Shown one piece after another: positions 47,589 to 57,484 of a stretch of 64,000 bases of DNA. Position numbers and translations under genes: made by a program. The notes under the pieces were generated by a model. The model was not told the origin of the DNA. It saw only the letters and a program-made list of their open reading frames with translations, and did not search any database. Numbering within the stretch: position 1 is the first letter of the stretch; each line of letters starts with the position of its first letter. Source of the DNA: Photobacterium angustum (GTDB taxonomy: Bacteria > Pseudomonadota > Gammaproteobacteria > Enterobacterales > Vibrionaceae); assembly GCF_003026365.1 (NCBI RefSeq), contig NZ_PYOM01000011.1:1-64000 (forward strand), read 5' to 3'.

Positions 47589-48881
47589 TTACATTGCTGC
47601 TAAAGAGATAAACAGACCAGCAATCGTTGCAGACATTAGGTTAGATAATGTACCTGCTGCTACTGCTTTCATACCAAAGCGAGCAATCTCTGCACGGCGA
47701 CTTGGAGCAAGGCCACCTAGACCACCAAGTAGGATTGCAACCGATGAAAGGTTTGCGAAACCACATAGTGCGAATGAGATGATAGCTTTCGTCTTCTCAC
47801 TCATCTCAACACCGGTTTGAGCCACAATCATGCCACCGTCAGCCACGTCTTTTAGGTACGGTGCAAAGTTTAAGTAAGCCACGAATTCGTTAACAACAAT
47901 CTTCTGACCGATGAATGAACCTGCCACTTGAGCTTCACCCCATGGCACACCGATTAGGTACGCAAGTGGTGCGAAGATGTAGCCTAGGATAAGTTCTAGT
48001 GTTAGCTCAGGCATACCGAACCATCCACCAATGCCACCTAGCATACCGTTGATTAGTGCGATTAGACCAATGAATGCTAAAAGCATCGCACCTACGTTTA
48101 GCGCAAGCTGCATACCAGATGATGCACCTGCTGCTGCTGCATCAATAACGTTAGCTGGCTTTTCAACGCCTTCTTCGTCGACACCTGCAATTTGCTCTAC
48201 AGGTTGCTCTGTTTCTGGCTTAATGATTTTAGCAAACAATAGACCGCCAGGGGCTGCCATGAATGATGCTGCAATTAGGTATTCTAGAGGAACACCCATT
48301 TGTGCGTAACCTGCAAGTACACCACCAGCAACTGACGCCAAACCACCACACATTACTGCAAATAGTTCAGACTGAGTCATTTTAGGAATGAATGGACGAA
48401 CAACCAATGGCGCTTCTGTTTGACCAACAAAAATATTTGCTGTCGCTGACATAGATTCAGCGTGAGAAGTACCCAATACTTTACGTAGACCACCACCAAG
48501 AATGTTGATAACAACTTGCATCACACCAAGGTAGTAAAGAACACTGATCAACGCAGAGAAGAAAACGATAACAGGAAGAACGCGCAGTGCGAATACGAAG
48601 CCGCCACCACCGAACACTTCAAACATTTTGTCCGATGTTAGACCGCCAAATAGGAAATTGATGCCGTCATTACCATAAGCAATAACGTTAGCAACTGCCT
48701 GAGACATGCCATACAGCACATCACGACCAACTGGTACATAAAGAACAAATGCACCTAATAAAAATTGGATAGCGAACGCGCCTCCAACAGTACGTAGATT
48801 AATTGCTTTACGGTTGTCTGATAGTAGTACCGCAATAAGTAGCAGTACAACCATCCCAACCAGGCTCATAAACATGCTCAT
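47589..48881 (-). CDS. nupC: Concentrative nucleoside transporter, NupC family
   Basis: This 430-residue inner membrane protein has many transmembrane helices. It shows the CNT motifs [25 protein letters not shown] (nucleoside and cation site), [26 protein letters not shown] and [27 protein letters not shown]. It imports nucleosides with protons or sodium, feeding the deo enzymes encoded downstream. A CRP/CytR-type promoter precedes it. Confidence 0.94.
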   Translation of the reverse strand: MSMFMSLVGMVVLLLIAVLLSDNRKAINLRTVGGAFAIQFLLGAFVLYVPVGRDVLYGMSQAVANVIAYGNDGINFLFGGLTSDKMFEVFGGGGFVFALRVLPVIVFFSALISVLYYLGVMQVVINILGGGLRKVLGTSHAESMSATANIFVGQTEAPLVVRPFIPKMTQSELFAVMCGGLASVAGGVLAGYAQMGVPLEYLIAASFMAAPGGLLFAKIIKPETEQPVEQIAGVDEEGVEKPANVIDAAAAGASSGMQLALNVGAMLLAFIGLIALINGMLGGIGGWFGMPELTLELILGYIFAPLAYLIGVPWGEAQVAGSFIGQKIVVNEFVAYLNFAPYLKDVADGGMIVAQTGVEMSEKTKAIISFALCGFANLSSVAILLGGLGGLAPSRRAEIARFGMKAVAAGTLSNLMSATIAGLFISLAAM

Positions 48882-48948
48882 GGTTTATGTCTATCCTATT
48901 AAGTTAATTTTGGCGTCTCGACAATTCGGCTCTTTAAGAGTCCGGCGC

Positions 48949-49088
48949 ATTATACGCATGCAACCGCTAACAAAGTAATGCCATCATCACAGTTTTATGG
49001 CCACAACCATGCAAGAGTTTCTTGGTCTGTGATCTTTCTCACAAACTAACCAAACCAAAAAGCAAACGTTTTACGCAATCGGTTGCCT
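48949..49088 (-). promoter_or_regulatory. nupC promoter with tandem CRP sites and LacI-family operator
   Basis: On the minus strand the -10 is TATAAT (48954-48949), giving a start near 48942. A CRP half-site box with TGTGA (48991-48976) centres at -41.5, and a perfect TGTGA-N6-TCACA (49028-49043) centres at -93.5. This 52-bp spacing is that of E. coli CytR-controlled promoters. Between them are GTTGTG and TTGCAT words of CytR type. Farther up, ACGCAATCGGTTGCCT (49073-49088) fits the PurR consensus fully. Confidence 0.7.
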
Positions 49089-49100
49089 TTTGCACCAAGA

Positions 49101-49883
49101 TCACGATGGGATTTTAAAAAGTTCATGTGCAGTTAAGGTTGTCGCTTCAGTTACAGACTCGATACTGATTCCTTTAAGAAGTGCGATAGCATTCATAATG
49201 TGAGCAATTCTTTCCGGTCTGTTCGGCTGACCTTGGAAACCACATACAGGCATATCTGGCGCATCGGTTTCTAGCACAATCTCAGAAAGGGGTAGTTTCG
49301 CGATAGCCTCTCGCGTTTTTTTTGCACGCTCATAAGTAATAGTACCGCCAACACCAATTTTTAAACCTAGATCTATTAATTGAACCGCTTGCTGATAACT
49401 GCCACTAAACCCATGGTAAACCCCACCTTGAGATGGTGTTTCCGCTTTTATCGCTCGCACTAATTCAGGAAAAGCTTTACGACAATGCAAAATAATCGGC
49501 AGTCGATAGATATTCGCTAACTGTAATTGTGCTTGTAACCATGTTTGTTGTAATTCTCTATCAACGATTTCAATGGCAAAATCTAGTCCACACTCACCCA
49601 CAGCAACACATTTTGAATGCGGTTGTTGAACAGCCTCTTTCAACTCGATATTTAAACGCTGACAAACATCACTCGTATGCTCAGCACTAAAGAAAGGATG
49701 AATACCTAAACCGTAATAAAGTGCGGGATAACGCTGACATAAACGCTGTACTTTACTCCAATTCGATTGCCCTACTGTTGGGATCACTATCTTTTTCACC
49801 CCTCCCTCTTGCGCCAACATCAATGCTCGCTTTGGGTCATTATTAAAGGGTGGAAAATCAAAATGGCAGTGGGTATCTATCAT
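49101..49883 (-). CDS. yjjV: TatD family metal-dependent hydrolase (YjjV-like)
   Basis: This 260-residue TIM-barrel hydrolase has MIDTHCHFDFPPF (metal-binding HxH), VGECGLDF, LPIILHCRKA and VLETDAPDMP. TatD proteins are 3' to 5' DNases or related phosphohydrolases. The neighbourhood (nupC, prfC, deo) matches YjjV of E. coli rather than TatD itself. Confidence 0.9.
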   Translation of the reverse strand: MIDTHCHFDFPPFNNDPKRALMLAQEGGVKKIVIPTVGQSNWSKVQRLCQRYPALYYGLGIHPFFSAEHTSDVCQRLNIELKEAVQQPHSKCVAVGECGLDFAIEIVDRELQQTWLQAQLQLANIYRLPIILHCRKAFPELVRAIKAETPSQGGVYHGFSGSYQQAVQLIDLGLKIGVGGTITYERAKKTREAIAKLPLSEIVLETDAPDMPVCGFQGQPNRPERIAHIMNAIALLKGISIESVTEATTLTAHELFKIPS

Positions 49884-50100
49884 AACTATTCCTGTAGTAA
49901 CTAATACGTAGATAGTGATTATTCAATATAAGCTTAATGATTATTTCTACCTACTCTCAATGATTCTTATACACCTAGATTGAGTCTCGCGCTAAAATCA
50001 GCGACAATAAGAAGCAACTCACTCCATTCATTCTGTTCTGTTGCTTTGCTTGATGTAATACGGCAGCAACGGAGTACTTTTATTAAAAAAGAACACGCTA

Positions 50101-51690
50101 ATGTCGCAAACTCAGTTTCAGGGCGAAGTATCAAAACGTCGTACTTTCGCTATCATCTCTCACCCCGATGCGGGTAAGACCACCATTACTGAAAAAGTAC
50201 TGTTATTCGGAAACGCTATCCAAAAAGCCGGTACAGTAAAAGGCCGTGGTTCAAACCAACACGCCAAGTCAGACTGGATGGAGATGGAAAAAGAACGTGG
50301 TATCTCGGTAACTACATCTGTAATGCAGTTCCCATATAACGAGTGCCTAGTAAACCTTCTTGATACTCCAGGACACGAAGACTTCTCTGAAGATACTTAC
50401 CGTACCCTAACCGCTGTTGACTCATGTTTAATGGTTATCGATGCGGCAAAAGGTGTCGAGGATCGTACTCGTAAGTTAATGGAAGTTACACGTCTACGTG
50501 ATACACCGATTGTTACTTTCATGAACAAATTGGACCGTGATATTCGTGATCCAATGGAGCTTCTTGATGAAGTGGAAAATGAATTAGGTATGGCTTGTGC
50601 CCCTATTTCATGGCCTATCGGTTGTGGTAAAGAATTCAAAGGTGTTTACCATATCCATCGTGATGAAACGATCTTATACAGCACAGGTCAAGGCCACACA
50701 ATTCAAGATCAACGCATCATTAAAGGGTTAGAAAACTCAGAGCTTGATGAAGCTGTTGGTACAGAGCTTGCCGAACAACTTCGTGAAGAGCTTGAGCTTG
50801 TAATGGGCGCATCAAATGAATTTGATGAAGAGCTATTTTTAGCCGGTGAGCTAACACCTGTATTTTTCGGTACAGCACTGGGTAACTTTGGTGTTGATCA
50901 TATGCTTGATGGCCTAACGGCATGGGCACCTGCACCACTTTCTCGCCAAGCTAATGAGCGTGAAGTTGAAGCAACGGAAGAGAAATTTTCTGGCTTCGTA
51001 TTTAAGATCCAAGCAAACATGGATCCTAAACACCGTGACCGTATTGCCTTTATGCGTATTGTATCGGGTACTTACACCCAAGGTATGAAAATGAACCATG
51101 TTCGTACTGGAAAAAATGTAAGTATCTCTGATGCGGTAACGTTTATGGCAGGTGATCGTTCTCGCGCAGAAACGGCTTATGCTGGTGATATTATCGGTCT
51201 ACATAACCACGGTACGATTCAAATTGGTGATACCTTCACTCAAGGTGAAAACCTGAAGTTCGCTGGTATTCCTAACTTCGCACCAGAATTGTTCCGTCGT
51301 ATTCGCCTGAAAGATCCACTAAAGCAAAAGCAGCTATTAAAAGGTCTGGTACAGCTTTCAGAAGAAGGCGCAGTACAGGTATTCCGCCCACTGCAAAACA
51401 ACGATTTGATCGTTGGTGCGGTTGGTGTACTTCAGTTTGATGTGGTTGTTGCCCGTCTTAAAGCTGAATATAACGTTGAAGCGATCTATGAAGGCGTTAA
51501 CGTCGCAACTGCACGTTGGGTTGAGTGTAATGACGTGAAAAAACTCGAAGAGTTTAAGCGTAAAAACCAATCTAACCTTGCACTAGATGGTGGCGATAAC
51601 CTCTCTTATATTGCCCCAACGATGGTTAACTTAAACCTTGCAAAAGAGCGTTTCCCTGAAGTTGATTTCCGTGCAACGCGTGAGCACTAA
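50101..51690 (+). CDS. prfC: Peptide chain release factor 3
   Basis: This 529-residue translational GTPase removes RF1/RF2 after termination. It has P-loop [18 protein letters not shown], the switch region with [31 protein letters not shown] and NKLDRD, then the domain II/III regions. Length matches E. coli RF3. It is divergent from yjjV and convergent with rimI. Confidence 0.97.
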   Translation: MSQTQFQGEVSKRRTFAIISHPDAGKTTITEKVLLFGNAIQKAGTVKGRGSNQHAKSDWMEMEKERGISVTTSVMQFPYNECLVNLLDTPGHEDFSEDTYRTLTAVDSCLMVIDAAKGVEDRTRKLMEVTRLRDTPIVTFMNKLDRDIRDPMELLDEVENELGMACAPISWPIGCGKEFKGVYHIHRDETILYSTGQGHTIQDQRIIKGLENSELDEAVGTELAEQLREELELVMGASNEFDEELFLAGELTPVFFGTALGNFGVDHMLDGLTAWAPAPLSRQANEREVEATEEKFSGFVFKIQANMDPKHRDRIAFMRIVSGTYTQGMKMNHVRTGKNVSISDAVTFMAGDRSRAETAYAGDIIGLHNHGTIQIGDTFTQGENLKFAGIPNFAPELFRRIRLKDPLKQKQLLKGLVQLSEEGAVQVFRPLQNNDLIVGAVGVLQFDVVVARLKAEYNVEAIYEGVNVATARWVECNDVKKLEEFKRKNQSNLALDGGDNLSYIAPTMVNLNLAKERFPEVDFRATREH

Positions 51691-51710
51691 TCACCTCAGC
51701 TATATAGAAC

Positions 51711-51738
51711 AAAGCCGAGCATCACGCTCGGCTTTTTT
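51711..51738. terminator. Bidirectional terminator between prfC and rimI
   Basis: AAAGCCGAGC / GCTCGGCTTTTTT with an ATCAC loop between convergent genes. Confidence 0.85.
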
Positions 51739-51764
51739 ATATCACTTACTCAAGGATTCTATGC

Positions 51765-52220
51765 TTAGCCAAAAGGCATAAACATATATGCCATGATCAA
51801 GGCATCTTCACGACCATTTTCCGTTGGGTAGTAATCAACACGACGATTGGTTTCATTAAAGCCTGTAGCTTCATAAAGTTTATACGCACCAGTATTGCTT
51901 TCACGGACTTCTAGCCAAATCTCTTCCGCTTGCTTGGCTTCTAACGCATCAATAAAGCCATTGAGTAACACTTTGCCATATCCCTTTCGTTGATGAGCAG
52001 GATCAATCGCGATATTTAACAGTGTTCCTTCACCCGCCACTAATTGACCAAAGCAGTAACCCACTACCTGATCATCAACGACTAACACATAATTTGCTGC
52101 AATGCGATTTGGCTCTTTACGGATCATCGACTCAGCCCATGGAAAAGCATGAGCCGCTTGTTCAATACGCCAAACATCATCAACATGCTGGGTGTCTAGT
52201 GGAATAATTTTATACGTCAT
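51765..52220 (-). CDS. rimI: Ribosomal protein bS18 N-acetyltransferase RimI
   Basis: This 151-residue GNAT enzyme acetylates the N-terminus of ribosomal protein bS18. The acetyl-CoA loop IAIDPAHQRKGYGKVLLNGF and the motif WLEVRESNTGAYKLYEATGF are clear. The ATG at 52220 is preferred to the frame opening at 52265. It overlaps the holD stop by 11 bp; holD-rimI is a conserved coupled pair. Confidence 0.93.
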   Translation of the reverse strand: MTYKIIPLDTQHVDDVWRIEQAAHAFPWAESMIRKEPNRIAANYVLVVDDQVVGYCFGQLVAGEGTLLNIAIDPAHQRKGYGKVLLNGFIDALEAKQAEEIWLEVRESNTGAYKLYEATGFNETNRRVDYYPTENGREDALIMAYMFMPFG

Positions 52221-52611
52221 AACTACAGATCTGTTGCCATAATACTTTCTTCGATGAAGGATCATTATGCATTAAGTGTAAAGATACGGAATTTAATACC
52301 TGACAGCCCGTCGGGTGAGCCCCTTGGCAACCAGCAAACCAACACCATGTTAAGTGATGCTCACCGACTTGCTCAACGGCTTCAAGCGGTAAACATAATG
52401 CTTGTTCTGGCGTTAGTTTCATACTGCTCAGGATCCGTCCGAAAAGCCAAGCGTCATGCTCATTAAGCTCATCATTGGTTATCAATAGTAACTTGCAATG
52501 TTCAGGTAAATCGATAACTGGGATCTCTTGATTGGGAAATATTTCAGGCTTTCTAACCTGCCAATAAGTGAGCCCCATTTCTTGTAGAACCTGAATATCA
52601 CGTTGTTTCAT
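52210..52611 (-). CDS. holD: DNA polymerase III psi subunit HolD
   Basis: This 133-residue clamp-loader accessory protein bridges the chi subunit, and through it SSB, to the gamma/tau complex. It starts MKQRDIQVLQEMGLTYWQVRKPEIF, the conserved tau/gamma-contacting segment. The ATG at 52611 is preferred to an upstream one because the family starts here. It is followed by rimI with overlap. Confidence 0.9.
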   Translation of the reverse strand: MKQRDIQVLQEMGLTYWQVRKPEIFPNQEIPVIDLPEHCKLLLITNDELNEHDAWLFGRILSSMKLTPEQALCLPLEAVEQVGEHHLTWCWFAGCQGAHPTGCQVLNSVSLHLMHNDPSSKKVLWQQICSYDV

Positions 52612-52739
52612 TCCACACCTGCTATCTTTTCTATCAATCACAGCATGTCTTGAGCACGCTATGAGGATCAATGAGCGCAGATCCTACCAAATTACGTATC
52701 GGTTGTACTCATAAAGTCTTACTCAAAGCAGAGATAAAA

Positions 52740-52764
52740 AAATACCGACTCAAGGCCGGTATTT
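52740..52764 (-). terminator. Terminator after gldA
   Basis: AAATACCG / CGGTATTT core hairpin, 19 bp past the gldA stop. Confidence 0.6.
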
Positions 52765-52782
52765 CTATCACATAAAATCAAC

Positions 52783-53880
52783 TTAATCGTGATAACGCTG
52801 TGCTAATTCATTGGCCGCAACTACCGCTTGGTATACTTGCTCTGCACTCACAGCAACAGGCATATTACTCATTGAGTTACTTGGAGAACATGCAATATCA
52901 ACAATCTGACGCCAATCATCTTCAACCCATTCATCAATACCAAAATCAGCCAATGTAAGTGGTAACCCTGCCATTTTGATCACGTAAATAACATTCTCGA
53001 TTTCTTCAATATCAGCTTTCTCTAGTACCAATTGTACCAATAGGCCAAATGCTACTTTTTCACCATGTTGAATATGTTTAAATTTCTCAAGTGACGACAT
53101 GCCATTACAAATCGCATGTGCACACGCAATACCGCCAGATTCTGCCGCTACACCACTTAAATACACAATGGCTTCTACCATCTCTTCTAACGCCGGTGTA
53201 ACTTCCTGACGACGTAAGGCTTCCATCGCCATTTCAACGTTATCTACAATCAGCTCATAACACATCAGAGCCATACCAAGTCCGGTACGTGACACACGTT
53301 TTTGTACCAGATTGAGTCCTGCAGCATAACAACAAGCACGCGTTTCAAAAAAGGTCGCTAGCGCATCACCAATACCCGCAGCAAAATATTTTTCAGGCGC
53401 TTGCGCAATAATACGAGTATCAGCTAATACCACATCAGGGTTTTGCGGTAATAATAAGTAACGATCAAATTCACCACTCTCTTTATAAATAACAGACACA
53501 GCGGTACAAGGTGCATCACTTGAGGCTATTGTTGGGAAGATCACCACAGATGCATTGCTATAATGCGCAACGGCTTTTGCCACATCCATGGTTTTACCGC
53601 CACCAATACCAACAACAACATTTGCATTTTGTGTTGTTACTATCTTACGTAAACGTTCAATTTCATTATCAGTACATTCATACTGAAATTTCTCGCAATA
53701 TGTCTTGATCCCCGCAAGCTCTAAACAAGGCACCGCTTCTTGTTGAACGCGTTCTAAAATAAAATCATCACAAATCAATAAGGCATTATTGCCAAAATCT
53801 TTTATAAAAACATCAAGTTGAGAAAGTAAATCTTGACCAATAATGAATTTTTTTGGCGATGTGATGCTGCGAGGGATCAT
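52783..53880 (-). CDS. gldA: Glycerol dehydrogenase GldA
   Basis: This 365-residue zinc-dependent enzyme oxidises glycerol to dihydroxyacetone with NAD. It has VVGIGGGKTMDVAKAVAHY for NAD binding, FPTIASSDAPCTAVSVIY, AAGIGDALATFFE with a zinc-binding Asp, and zinc His residues in GGIACAHAICNG and KHIQHGEKVAFG. It is a single-gene unit with its own terminator. Confidence 0.95.
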   Translation of the reverse strand: MIPRSITSPKKFIIGQDLLSQLDVFIKDFGNNALLICDDFILERVQQEAVPCLELAGIKTYCEKFQYECTDNEIERLRKIVTTQNANVVVGIGGGKTMDVAKAVAHYSNASVVIFPTIASSDAPCTAVSVIYKESGEFDRYLLLPQNPDVVLADTRIIAQAPEKYFAAGIGDALATFFETRACCYAAGLNLVQKRVSRTGLGMALMCYELIVDNVEMAMEALRRQEVTPALEEMVEAIVYLSGVAAESGGIACAHAICNGMSSLEKFKHIQHGEKVAFGLLVQLVLEKADIEEIENVIYVIKMAGLPLTLADFGIDEWVEDDWRQIVDIACSPSNSMSNMPVAVSAEQVYQAVVAANELAQRYHD

Positions 53881-53992
53881 CGGTGACAGTCCTAATTATA
53901 TTTATATAAGTAACAAACTATCACGATGTAGTAATTAGCTATATGTAGAAATTAGATATCTTACTTCTCAATACTAATGATTTTTCAATATA

Positions 53993-54021
53993 AAAAGCAC
54001 AGCGTGGTATAGCTGTGCTTT
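53993..54021 (-). terminator. Terminator after the GNAT gene
   Basis: AAAAGCACAGC / GCTGTGCTTT with a short loop, past the stop at 54063. Confidence 0.7.
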
Positions 54022-54062
54022 CATTGTAAGATGTTAAAGCATTAAATACGTACGAACTGTAT

Positions 54063-54566
54063 TTATAGTGAGTTGAATTCGTTACAGTATTCAACCTTAC
54101 CTTGATATTGTGCGACAGATTCAGGAAGAACTTCATAAACCATAAACGTATTTTCTGTATCAGGCAAAGTAGCGGTTAGTTGATGATCAACGGCTTTTTT
54201 AAAACCCGCTTTTTCATAATATTCAGGATCCCCCACAGCCACTATAACGGGATAGTCAAAATCTGCGAGTACACTTTTAGCTTCTTCAAGCAACGTTAAA
54301 GCAATTCCCTGATTTTGGTAATCGTCACGAACCGCTAAAGGCGCAAGGCCTTGCCAATTAGTGTCAACACCATTAACTGTTACAGGACTAAAAAAGGCAT
54401 ACCCCACCACTTCACCTTCATCATTACACGCCACCAGCGATAAAGTTCGATTTCCATTTTCGCGTAACGCCATAACAAGTTTAGCTTCAGCATCTGTGGG
54501 AAATACAGCTTTTAATAGCGTATCAATAGTTAAGATATCAGCGGGAGCTTCGGATCTAATGAGCAT
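54063..54566 (-). CDS. yhbS: GNAT family N-acetyltransferase (YhbS-like)
   Basis: This 167-residue protein has the GNAT core LAPLAVRDDYQNQGIALTLLEEAK and VAVGDPEYYEKAGFKKA. YhbS of E. coli lies beside the ubiT gene in the same way, and here its start overlaps the ubiT stop by 11 bp. The substrate is unknown. Coupling to ubiT suggests co-expression. Confidence 0.87.
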   Translation of the reverse strand: MLIRSEAPADILTIDTLLKAVFPTDAEAKLVMALRENGNRTLSLVACNDEGEVVGYAFFSPVTVNGVDTNWQGLAPLAVRDDYQNQGIALTLLEEAKSVLADFDYPVIVAVGDPEYYEKAGFKKAVDHQLTATLPDTENTFMVYEVLPESVAQYQGKVEYCNEFNSL

Positions 54567-55077
54567 TTAAGGCCTCTTGGGCAGCACTGCGATCATGCAT
54601 ACCTTGATGAATGAAATCGGCAGATTGCTGCAAAATAAATTTCACAGGAGCAGGTAAAGAATCAAGATCGATACTATCCATCAAGTTTTTAACTTCTAGC
54701 CCTAGCTCAGTATCACCTTCAATTCGAAGACGACGTTGGAAGAACAGTGTATCAGGATCTTCCTTACGTGCAGCAATAAGTACTAAATCATTACACTCAC
54801 CACTGAAACTCACATCTTCTTGTTCACAAGACTCTGCTACAACTAACTTTTCATCTTCGTAACTTATAAACCACTGTAAGCCTAAATCACGCACTTCAAC
54901 TTTAAGCCAACGATCTTCTAAAAACTCAAAATCACCATCCTCTAGTGCCTCTTTGAAAACCATAGCTAAGCCATCCAACATCACTTTTTTCTGAAGCGAA
55001 AAAGGTGTCAGTTTGGCAGGTACACGCAGTAATGAAGGACCATGTTGAACTAGTTGTTTTCGAAGTTGAGCAATCAC
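54556..55077 (-). CDS. ubiT: Ubiquinone biosynthesis accessory factor UbiT
   Basis: This 173-residue SCP2-domain protein (YhbT) probably binds quinone intermediates in the oxygen-independent pathway with UbiU and UbiV. The SCP2 region runs from DFEFLEDRWLKVEVRDLGLQWFISY to RLRIEGDTELGLEVKNLMDSIDLD. In E. coli ubiT is directly divergent from ubiU-ubiV; here a GGDEF-EAL gene stands between them. Confidence 0.9.
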   Translation of the reverse strand: MIAQLRKQLVQHGPSLLRVPAKLTPFSLQKKVMLDGLAMVFKEALEDGDFEFLEDRWLKVEVRDLGLQWFISYEDEKLVVAESCEQEDVSFSGECNDLVLIAARKEDPDTLFFQRRLRIEGDTELGLEVKNLMDSIDLDSLPAPVKFILQQSADFIHQGMHDRSAAQEALNAH

Positions 55078-55304
55078 TATGATTTATTCCTGTTTAAAAT
55101 CGCACTTATTCTTCGATTGTATGGCAAGATCGCTATTTCGTTTTATGCCTTGAGTCAAAAAAAATGCTTCTGTTTCAGCAAAGTTGATAATAATTTTCGC
55201 TATGTTGGGTAGATTCGAGTTAGAGTACAGAGATAAATAAAAATACGATTGCCTACTATTCAGCAATGCACATATCTGCACAAATTATGGAGAATGGTGA
55301 CGAC

Positions 55305-57338
55305 ATGCCAACAGAGCAACTAGATTATTGGTTTCCTTTGCTGACGGATAATAGCCCCTTCTTTTTTGCCATCCTTGATCGCCAACATAACTATCACGCG
55401 GTAAATAATCGCTTTAGTGAAATCAGTGGTCTTGAGCGAGAAGAATTACTCGGCAATAACGACACCAATGTCCTAGGTCAACATTATTATCACTCCCTTA
55501 AACCTTACTATGAACGTGCATTTAATGGTGAAAGTATTGAGGCTGAAGTCGTGCTTAACGATAGCCGACATGAATCAAGTCTACATTTTAGTCTTGCTCC
55601 ATTATTAGATAGCAACGGCGCTATCCAGCATATTATTCTACATTCAATTGATACCTCTGAACGTCAGATCTTAATCCATTCATTAGAAGAGACAGAACAT
55701 CAGTTAACACAATTGAATAACTTGATCACTGAAGGCATTTGTTTAGTTGAAAATAACATTATTATTAATGCGAATGATCAAGCCGCAATACAACTTGGTT
55801 TACAATCAAAAAAAGAATTACTTGGGTGCCCACTAGATCAACTCCTGCAAGATAATCAGAAACAGCCTTGCACCAGTCATCGTTTAAAAAATAATGATAA
55901 TAAAGAGACCATAAACTACTTTCCGATTATTCATAACGAACAGACTAAGCCTTTAAAGCTGACTATCTCTCCTGTTAAACAAATGGGTACTGAAGCGTTA
56001 CTGGTAAAGCTCGAAAGCATCCAAGAAAAAGACAATAAGCGCCAGCAAGGGCAAATTGAACAGCTAGTACAAATGGATCCATTAACTGGTTTGCTCAATC
56101 GTCACGGTTTTACTCGTCAATTAGACCAACTGATGAAAGCAGAAACGCCTGTCGTGATGCTTTATATTGATATTGATAACTTTAAAAATATCAATGATTC
56201 ACTTGGTCACCACATTGGCGATAAAGTGCTACAAGAAATTGCACAACGCTTACGTCGATTGCTGCCTGAAACGGCCATTTTGGGCTATTTAAGCGGTGAT
56301 GAATTTGCGATCCTATTACCAAACCCTGAGCATGAACGCACTGGCGAGATTATCTCAGAGCAAATCATAGCACTGGTTAATCAACCGTTTGAACTGCGTC
56401 ACTTTAGAAAGCACTTAGCCTGCTCAATTGGAATGGTCACCTCCCCGGGGCACGGTAATGATGCCCGCATGATGCTACAAAATGCCGATACCGCCATGTA
56501 TGAAGCGAAACATCGAGGTCGAAACCGCTTAGTTGAATTTAATGATGCCATGAGCAAAGAAGCGCGAATGCGTTTATGGCTGGAAATAGAGTTACAAAAA
56601 GCACTGCAAAATAATGGTCTTGAAGTCTGGTATCAACCAAAAGTTAATGCCCGTGACTTTGCAATTGACGGCGCAGAAGCGTTAGTGCGTTGGAAGCACC
56701 CTGTAGAAGGCTATATTAGCCCAGCTCAATTTATTCCTGTCGCAGAAAGCTCTGGCTTAATTGAACAATTAGGCTGCGCGGTCATGCGTGAAGTATTCAG
56801 CACCGTCAGTCAGTGGAAAAAACGTAAACTGCTAACAGGACGAGTCGCAATTAACTTATCGCCGCAACAGTTTGGTAATTCTGGCTTAATAAACTTTGTT
56901 GATAAATTACGTTTATCAACAGATATCAACCCTGCCGATATTACCTTTGAGCTGACAGAAAGTGCGGTAATGAGTGATGGTGAACATACCATCCAAATGC
57001 TCAATGCTATTAAGCAACTAGGCTTTGCTTTGTCGATTGATGACTTTGGTACTGGGTATTCATCGCTCTCTTATCTTGCGCGTTTTCCCTTAGATGAACT
57101 TAAAGTGGATCGCGCGTTTATCCAAGATATCGACACTATCCCCAAACAGGTAACCTTGATTGAAAACATCATCAACTTAGGTAAATCACTAAAAATGAGT
57201 GTTGTCGCCGAAGGGATTGAAACACGTCAACAAGCCACACTGCTATCTAATTTAAATTGTGATTATATCCAAGGTTTTCACTTCTATCGCCCCATGCCAA
57301 AGCATGAATTGGAAGCCATTTTATTGCAAAACAAATGA
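55305..57338 (+). CDS. PAS-GGDEF-EAL cyclic di-GMP protein
   Basis: The protein has about 677 residues. Two PAS-like domains (about 5-115 and 130-240) precede a GGDEF domain with VMLYIDIDNFKNINDSLGHH and the active variant SGDEF near 331, then an EAL domain. The EAL part keeps EALVRW, NLSPQQF, ELTES, DDFGTGYSSL, KVDRAFI and AEGIET, so it looks like an active phosphodiesterase. No RxxD inhibitory site is seen before SGDEF. The first PAS resembles those that bind small ligands. Other starts at 55266 and 55287 are possible; ATG 55305 has GGAG upstream. There are no membrane helices. Confidence 0.9.
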   Translation: MPTEQLDYWFPLLTDNSPFFFAILDRQHNYHAVNNRFSEISGLEREELLGNNDTNVLGQHYYHSLKPYYERAFNGESIEAEVVLNDSRHESSLHFSLAPLLDSNGAIQHIILHSIDTSERQILIHSLEETEHQLTQLNNLITEGICLVENNIIINANDQAAIQLGLQSKKELLGCPLDQLLQDNQKQPCTSHRLKNNDNKETINYFPIIHNEQTKPLKLTISPVKQMGTEALLVKLESIQEKDNKRQQGQIEQLVQMDPLTGLLNRHGFTRQLDQLMKAETPVVMLYIDIDNFKNINDSLGHHIGDKVLQEIAQRLRRLLPETAILGYLSGDEFAILLPNPEHERTGEIISEQIIALVNQPFELRHFRKHLACSIGMVTSPGHGNDARMMLQNADTAMYEAKHRGRNRLVEFNDAMSKEARMRLWLEIELQKALQNNGLEVWYQPKVNARDFAIDGAEALVRWKHPVEGYISPAQFIPVAESSGLIEQLGCAVMREVFSTVSQWKKRKLLTGRVAINLSPQQFGNSGLINFVDKLRLSTDINPADITFELTESAVMSDGEHTIQMLNAIKQLGFALSIDDFGTGYSSLSYLARFPLDELKVDRAFIQDIDTIPKQVTLIENIINLGKSLKMSVVAEGIETRQQATLLSNLNCDYIQGFHFYRPMPKHELEAILLQNK

Positions 57339-57355
57339 GTCAAAAAAACCACAAA

Positions 57356-57379
57356 AAAGGAGCGATAACGCTCCTTTTT
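57356..57379 (+). terminator. Terminator after the GGDEF-EAL gene
   Basis: AAAGGAGCG / CGCTCCTTTTT with an ATAA loop. Confidence 0.85.
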
Positions 57380-57484
57380 ATTAATAAAAACAACGAAAAC
57401 CTGCCTAAAATCAAAGCACCATAAGATAAAGAATTTTAGTATCAAAGGTCATAATTTTATTCAAAGACTGGATGATAAAAAATA

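Noticed and set aside
52671..52773. Short plus-strand frame next to holD that could have been the start of rsmC
   Set aside because: Its translation does not resemble RsmC and it runs into the gldA terminator.
57400..57484. A possible FNR site before ubiU
   Set aside because: Only the ATCAA half is present near 57442; the TTGAT half does not match at the required spacing.
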